This document shows positions 4,604-8,209 of a stretch of 8,209 nt of DNA, one piece after another (position 1 is the stretch's first letter; each line of letters opens with the position of its first letter). The notes beneath the pieces are model-generated. The model saw only the letters and a program-made list of their open reading frames with translations, was not told the origin of the DNA and ran no database searches. The DNA is from Deltaproteobacteria bacterium (GTDB lineage: Bacteria > Myxococcota_A > UBA796 > UBA2385): positions 1 to 8,209 of the forward strand of contig WGAH01000825.1 in assembly GCA_015489145.1 (NCBI GenBank), written 5' to 3'. The position numbers were made by a program, and so were the translations under genes.

Positions 4604-6002
4604 ACGGCTCCGTCGCTGGCGCGGCCCGCTCGAAGACCCGCTCGGCCCAGTCCGGGGCGAGGCGGGTGGGCTGGTAGACGCTCATGCCCGGGTACGCCGG
4701 GTGCGTCCGCACCATGAGCAGCCAGGCGAGGACGAAGATCGCGTAGAGCGCCCCGAGGCCGCCCCGGCGCGGCGCGGCGGCCTTCAGCTCGACGGCGGCG
4801 ACGGCGCACAGGCCGAGCCAGGCCCCGTGGAAGAAGACCTCGGGCTTCGCCACCCGCCAGAAGCCGGGGACCACCGCGCGGGCGAGCATGTAGACCGGGT
4901 TCTCGGCGGCGGTGGGCCACAGGCGCGGGCCGAGGGAGAGGGCGAACAGCAGCGCGGTGGCGAGGGCGAGGAAGCGCACGCGGGGGTCGGCGCGGCGGCG
5001 GGCGAGGCCGAGGAGGCCGAGGCCGATGACGACGAGGTTGAGGGCCCGGTGGACCTCGAGGCGGTCCCAGCGCGGCGGCCAGAGGGTGAAGCTGTCGAGG
5101 GCGGCGCGCTTCCAGAGGAAGTCGTCGGGGGAGGCGAGGGCGGGCCCCGACCGCAGGAGCAGCGCCTGCCAGGCCGCCAGCGGCGCCACCGCCAGCGCCC
5201 CCCAGGCCGCCGCCGCCAGCAGCCGCCGCCCGCCGGTCCCGAGGCCGCGCCGCCGCAGGGCCTCCCAGCCGGCCGCCAGCGCCGCCGCGGCGAGCACCGC
5301 GCCGCCCACCAGCCCGAGGTAGAGGTTCATCCACGTCGCCAGGCCGAGGATCAGCCCGCTCGCCAGGGGCCAGCGCCCGCCGTCCCGCCAGGCGCGGTGC
5401 AGCGCCCAGGCGTGCAGGGCGAGCCAGAAGATCGCCGCCTTCTCGATGGTGGCCCAGTTGAGGTCGGCGAAGACCCGCAGCCCCATGCCCCAGGCGAAGC
5501 TGATCACGAAGGCCACCCGGGCGTCCCCGCACAGGTCGCGCAGCAACAGCCAGGCCGCCCACCAGGCCAGCGCCGGGTAGAGCAGCGCCTGGGCGTTCAT
5601 CGCCCCCACCGGCGACAGGAACAGGTCGAAGAAGGCCGTGACCCACAGGTGCCCCGTGTGCACCCCGATCAGCGCCACCGCCGGGTCGTGCAGGCTCGCC
5701 AGCGGGTGCAGCAGGGCCCGCAGGTGCACCCCGTCCAGGTAGAAGAGCAGGCTGCCCTCCTTGTCGATGGTGGGGAAGCTCCCGTAGACGTACCGGTCGA
5801 GGAAGGCGGCCAGCGGCGCGGTCAGCGCCACCACCTGCCCCAGGATCAGGGCGGCGGCGCGCGCGGCGACGGGCGGCCGGCGCCAGAGGGCGAGCAGGCT
5901 CAGCCCCAGGCCGACGGCCGCGCAGGCCGCGTAGGCCCCCGGCGCCTGCACGAGGGCCACCGGCGCGGCGACGTGGCGGGGATCGGGAGGCGGCCCGTAC
6001 AC
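4602..6002 (-). CDS. Polytopic integral membrane protein of unknown function
   Basis: The 466-residue product has about 11-12 hydrophobic segments (around residues 21-40, 47-67, 108-129, 137-154, 163-178, 186-202, 213-246, 261-283, 320-334, 341-357, 391-405 and 415-431). A long loop after the second segment holds DRYVYGSFPTIDKEG. A non-membrane loop near 285-318 and a short hydrophilic C-terminal tail follow. The layout resembles GT-C-type glycosyltransferases or other large inner-membrane enzymes, but I see no decisive catalytic motif and do not name a family. The start is taken as GTG at 6002 without a clear Shine-Dalgarno; in-frame GTG codons at residues 15 and 18 are alternatives. It lies 334 bp upstream of norQ on the same strand, with a possible terminator and repeats between, so shared function is not implied. 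Confidence 0.75.
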   Translation of the reverse strand: MYGPPPDPRHVAAPVALVQAPGAYAACAAVGLGLSLLALWRRPPVAARAAALILGQVVALTAPLAAFLDRYVYGSFPTIDKEGSLLFYLDGVHLRALLHPLASLHDPAVALIGVHTGHLWVTAFFDLFLSPVGAMNAQALLYPALAWWAAWLLLRDLCGDARVAFVISFAWGMGLRVFADLNWATIEKAAIFWLALHAWALHRAWRDGGRWPLASGLILGLATWMNLYLGLVGGAVLAAAALAAGWEALRRRGLGTGGRRLLAAAAWGALAVAPLAAWQALLLRSGPALASPDDFLWKRAALDSFTLWPPRWDRLEVHRALNLVVIGLGLLGLARRRADPRVRFLALATALLFALSLGPRLWPTAAENPVYMLARAVVPGFWRVAKPEVFFHGAWLGLCAVAAVELKAAAPRRGGLGALYAIFVLAWLLMVRTHPAYPGMSVYQPTRLAPDWAERVFERAAPATEP

Positions 6003-6193
6003 GCCCGGGGCGTATCCAGGCCGGCGCGACCGGGCTTGCGGCGCCGACGGGGCGTCGGGATCGGGATGGACCGCCCCCTCGGGACCCTTGGCGGCCCCGG
6101 GTGGCGCTGTCCCTGGGCGCGGGTTGGAGGGCCGCCGCCGGCCGGGCCGCCGCCGGGCCGGCCCGGCCCGTTTCCGGCCGCGATCGCCGTTCG

Positions 6194-6202
6194 TGCTATG
6201 AA
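6194..6202 (+). promoter_or_regulatory. Possible extended -10 promoter element for the NTPase gene
   Basis: TGCTATGAA has the TGn extension followed by TATGAA (4 of 6 matches to TATAAT). It lies 25 bp before the GTG start. No good -35 hexamer sits at 16-18 bp; the nearest, TTTCCG at 6171-6176, is 20 bp away. The assignment is tentative. Confidence 0.25.
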
Positions 6203-6216
6203 GGCGGGCGAAGACC

Positions 6217-6221
6217 GGAGG
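6217..6221 (+). promoter_or_regulatory. Ribosome binding site fixing the NTPase start
   Basis: GGAGG lies 5 nt before the GTG at 6227-6229, the best Shine-Dalgarno in the window. It decides the start in favour of GTG over the nearby out-of-frame ATG at 6198-6200. Confidence 0.75.
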
Positions 6222-6226
6222 CGCCC

Positions 6227-8209
6227 GTGAGCACCGATTCGCCGAAACCTCCCGACATCCTCGAAGGTCTCGACGCCCACGCCGACGAGCTGCGCGCGCT
6301 CGTCGAGGCGGCGCGTAGCAAGGAGGGCGAGCGCTTCGCCGGCGCCCTCGTCACCCTGCTGACGGCGCTGCTCACCGCGCACTCGGGGCTCGGGGCGCTG
6401 GCCGGGCCCGCCGCCTCGGCCCTGGCGAGGTTTGTCGTGGAACAGAGCGCCCACGGCAAGATGCGGCGGGCGCTGGCCGAGCTCGCCGAGGAACAGGCCG
6501 AGGCCGACCGTGTCCGGGCGGTGGCGGACGCGGTCGGCAGGACCCTCGGCCCCTTCCTCGCGCCGCTCGTCGGCGGGGTGGCGGCGGTCCGCGGGCAGCT
6601 CGCCGAGCTCCTCGAAGAGCGGGAACTCGAGCTCGTGGCCGGCGCCCGCACCCTGCCCTCCCGCGACCGGCTCGCGCCGAGCACCCTGCTGCGGGCGGAA
6701 TACGGGGTGGTGCCCTTCGACGAGGCGCGCCGCGCCGAGGAACTCGCGGCCCTCGAAGCCTGGTGCGCCCACGCCGACCCCCTCGCCGCCTGGCTGTGGA
6801 CGGGCCCCGGGGGCTCGGGCAAGACCCGCCTGGCCGCCGAGTTCGCCGGCCGCCTGCGCCGCGCCGGCTGGCGGGCCGGCTTCCTGCCGCGCGAGCGGGA
6901 CGCCGACCTCGGCGGCCTGCGCGACGGCGTGCGCCGGGTGGTGCGCCCGACGCTCATCGTCGTCGACTACCCGGAAAACCGGGTGAAGGCGGTGGCGGCG
7001 CTCCTCCGGGCCCTCCTCGACCGGCCGGCGGTCGACGGGCGCCCGCCCGAGCGGGTGCGGGTGCTCCTCCTCGCCCGGCAGGCCGGCGACTGGTGGACGG
7101 CGCTGACGAGGTGGTCTTCGGGGGGCGTGGGCGCCGCCCTCGCGTCGGCCTCCCGCGAGCCCCGGGAGCTGAGCCCGCTGGCGCGGGAGGCGCTCGACCG
7201 GGCCGCGGTCTTCGAGACCGCCCTCCAACGCTTCGCGGAGGTGCTGGGCAGGCCCGTGCCGGCCGGCCCGAGGCCGACCCTGGCGGACGACGACTTCGAG
7301 CCGGTGCTGCTGATCCACATGGCGGCCCTCGCCTTCCTCCACGACGACCCGGTGGGCACCGCCGGGCAGGTGCTCGACCGGGTGCTCGACCGCGAGGTGA
7401 CGACCGTGCTCGCCGCGATGGGCATCGCCGAGAACGAGGTGGAGCGGCGGAACGAAGCGGCCTTCGTGCTGGAACGCGCGATGGCGGCCTGCACCCTGGT
7501 GGGCGGCGTCCCCGACAAGACCGGTTTCCGCCGGCTTCGGGAGGCGGCGGTGCGGGCCGGGGAACTCGAGGAAACGGGCCTGGTCCGGGAGGCCCGCGAG
7601 CTGCGGCGCTTTCACGGCACCCCCGGCGGCGGCCTCGAAGCGCCGCAACCCGACCTCCTCGGCGAGCACCTCGTCGCCCGCGTCCTGAAGGGCTTTCCGA
7701 GCCCCGAGGGCTTCGCCGCGTGGCTGGAGGGGGTGCTGGCCGCCGTCGAGCAGCCCGGCGCCCTGGAGCACGCCTTCACCGTCCTCGGCCGCCTCGCCGA
7801 CCGGGCGGACGCCGCGCTGCGGGTGTTCGGCGCGCTCCTCGACGCGGACCTCCGCGCCCGCGCCCCCGATGCCGTGCGCGCCGCCCGCGCCGTCGGCCGT
7901 CTTCGCCGGGCCAACCCGTACCCCCTCGGCCAGCTCCTCGCGGAGCAGGTCGAAAAAGCGGTGCCCGCCGACGAGCCGGGCGCCGCCTTCTGCGCCGGGC
8001 TCGTCGAGCTCATCGAGCGCCCCAGCCCCGCCCTGGCCGAGCTCGCCGAGCTGTGCCTGCGCAGGCAGCTCGAGTTCGCCCGGTCGAGCGGGAGCGAGCC
8101 GGCGGAGCTGGCCCGGTTGTTGAGCGACCACGGCGTCTGGCTCGGCGAGCTGGGTCGACTGGAGGAGGCGCTGGCGGCGACGCGGGAGGCGGTGGACCAC
8201 TTCCGCGAG
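6227..8209 (+). CDS. STAND-type P-loop NTPase with C-terminal TPR repeats (3' end outside window)
   Basis: The first 661 residues are visible and the frame is still open at the window end. Residues 1-140 are helical with a small-residue-rich hydrophobic stretch (about 37-72) and no recognised domain. LLRAEYGVVPFDEARRAEEL (155-174) then leads into a STAND-like NTPase core: Walker A GPGGSGKT (193-200), Walker B LIVVDYPE (243-250, D247), and LLLARQAGDWW (280-290), a motif I know from bacterial TPR-bearing STAND proteins. Later QPDLLGEHLVARVL and a helical region follow, and a TPR-like unit, LGELGRLEEALAATREAV, starts near residue 640. Such proteins are signalling ATPases that oligomerise when the C-terminal repeats sense a ligand; many act in defence or regulation. 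GAA is used for about 15 of some 63 Glu codons, against 2 of 22 in nadC, a mild difference. The client, ligand and effector action are unknown. Confidence 0.85.
   Translation, partial: MSTDSPKPPDILEGLDAHADELRALVEAARSKEGERFAGALVTLLTALLTAHSGLGALAGPAASALARFVVEQSAHGKMRRALAELAEEQAEADRVRAVADAVGRTLGPFLAPLVGGVAAVRGQLAELLEERELELVAGARTLPSRDRLAPSTLLRAEYGVVPFDEARRAEELAALEAWCAHADPLAAWLWTGPGGSGKTRLAAEFAGRLRRAGWRAGFLPRERDADLGGLRDGVRRVVRPTLIVVDYPENRVKAVAALLRALLDRPAVDGRPPERVRVLLLARQAGDWWTALTRWSSGGVGAALASASREPRELSPLAREALDRAAVFETALQRFAEVLGRPVPAGPRPTLADDDFEPVLLIHMAALAFLHDDPVGTAGQVLDRVLDREVTTVLAAMGIAENEVERRNEAAFVLERAMAACTLVGGVPDKTGFRRLREAAVRAGELEETGLVREARELRRFHGTPGGGLEAPQPDLLGEHLVARVLKGFPSPEGFAAWLEGVLAAVEQPGALEHAFTVLGRLADRADAALRVFGALLDADLRARAPDAVRAARAVGRLRRANPYPLGQLLAEQVEKAVPADEPGAAFCAGLVELIERPSPALAELAELCLRRQLEFARSSGSEPAELARLLSDHGVWLGELGRLEEALAATREAVDHFRE
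8099..8209 (+). other. First TPR-like repeat(s) of the NTPase, cut by the window end
   Basis: Residues about 625-661 contain the pattern LARLLSDHGVWLGELGR followed by LEEALAATREAVDHF. This has the alternating helix A/helix B spacing and the small residues (G, A, A) of a tetratricopeptide repeat. Further repeats are expected downstream; their number cannot be told here. Confidence 0.65.

Larger units (their letters stand above)
6003..6226. other. Divergent intergenic region with palindrome
   Basis: This region separates the minus-strand membrane-protein gene from the plus-strand NTPase gene and should hold promoters for both. It contains a perfect 16-bp palindrome GCCGGGCCGGCCCGGC (6152-6167), a 12-bp direct repeat GGCCGCCGCCGG (6130-6141 and 6145-6156) and a GCGATCGC palindrome (6180-6187). 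No gene is visible. Confidence 0.5.

Noticed and set aside
4701..6230. 509-residue open frame on the plus strand
   Set aside because: It is antisense to the membrane-protein gene; the product is Gln/Arg/Gly/Pro-rich without hydrophobic cores or motifs.
5900..8200. 766-residue open frame on the minus strand
   Set aside because: It lies antisense to the NTPase gene, whose plus-strand frame has a strong RBS, Walker motifs and TPR pattern. The antisense product is Gly/Arg/Glu/Ala-rich low complexity typical of high-GC shadow frames.

Overview
The window is about 8.2 kb of very GC-rich DNA with long open frames on both strands, GTG starts, and codons almost always ending in G or C. NorQ/NorD-type proteins and a STAND-type NTPase with TPR repeats would fit a high-GC deltaproteobacterium-like or Myxococcota-like genome, possibly from a metagenome. 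That placement is inference; nothing here fixes the taxon.

Layout. (1) Positions 1-333 hold the 3' end of an unrecognised + strand gene. (2) Positions 334-791 have no gene. They hold an array of five related 21-22 bp motifs in mixed orientation, two of which form a strong hairpin (601-651), and the array is bracketed by a perfect 18-bp direct repeat. (3) nadC (792-1619, +) encodes quinolinate phosphoribosyltransferase of de novo NAD synthesis. (4) norD (1623-3494, -) and norQ (3494-4267, -) form a translationally coupled pair: a VWA/MIDAS protein and its MoxR-type AAA+ ATPase, a class that activates or inserts metal into a partner enzyme. The norD and nadC stops face each other 3 bp apart. 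(5) Positions 4268-4601 form the norQ leader, with two copies of a 51-bp tandem repeat carrying palindromes and a GC hairpin just after the next gene upstream. (6) Positions 4602-6002 (-) encode a polytopic membrane protein of unknown function. (7) Positions 6003-6226 are a divergent intergenic region with a 16-bp palindrome. (8) From 6227 to the window end (+) runs a large P-loop NTPase with TPR repeats beginning at its C-terminal end; it is cut by the window.

How they fit together. norQ and norD clearly work together, but no nitric oxide reductase or RuBisCO gene is visible, so their client enzyme is unknown. nadC is a stand-alone housekeeping gene. The NTPase has the architecture of bacterial signalling or defence STAND proteins, with an unassigned N-terminal region. 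It and the two repeat-rich intergenic regions are the parts most worth a second look.
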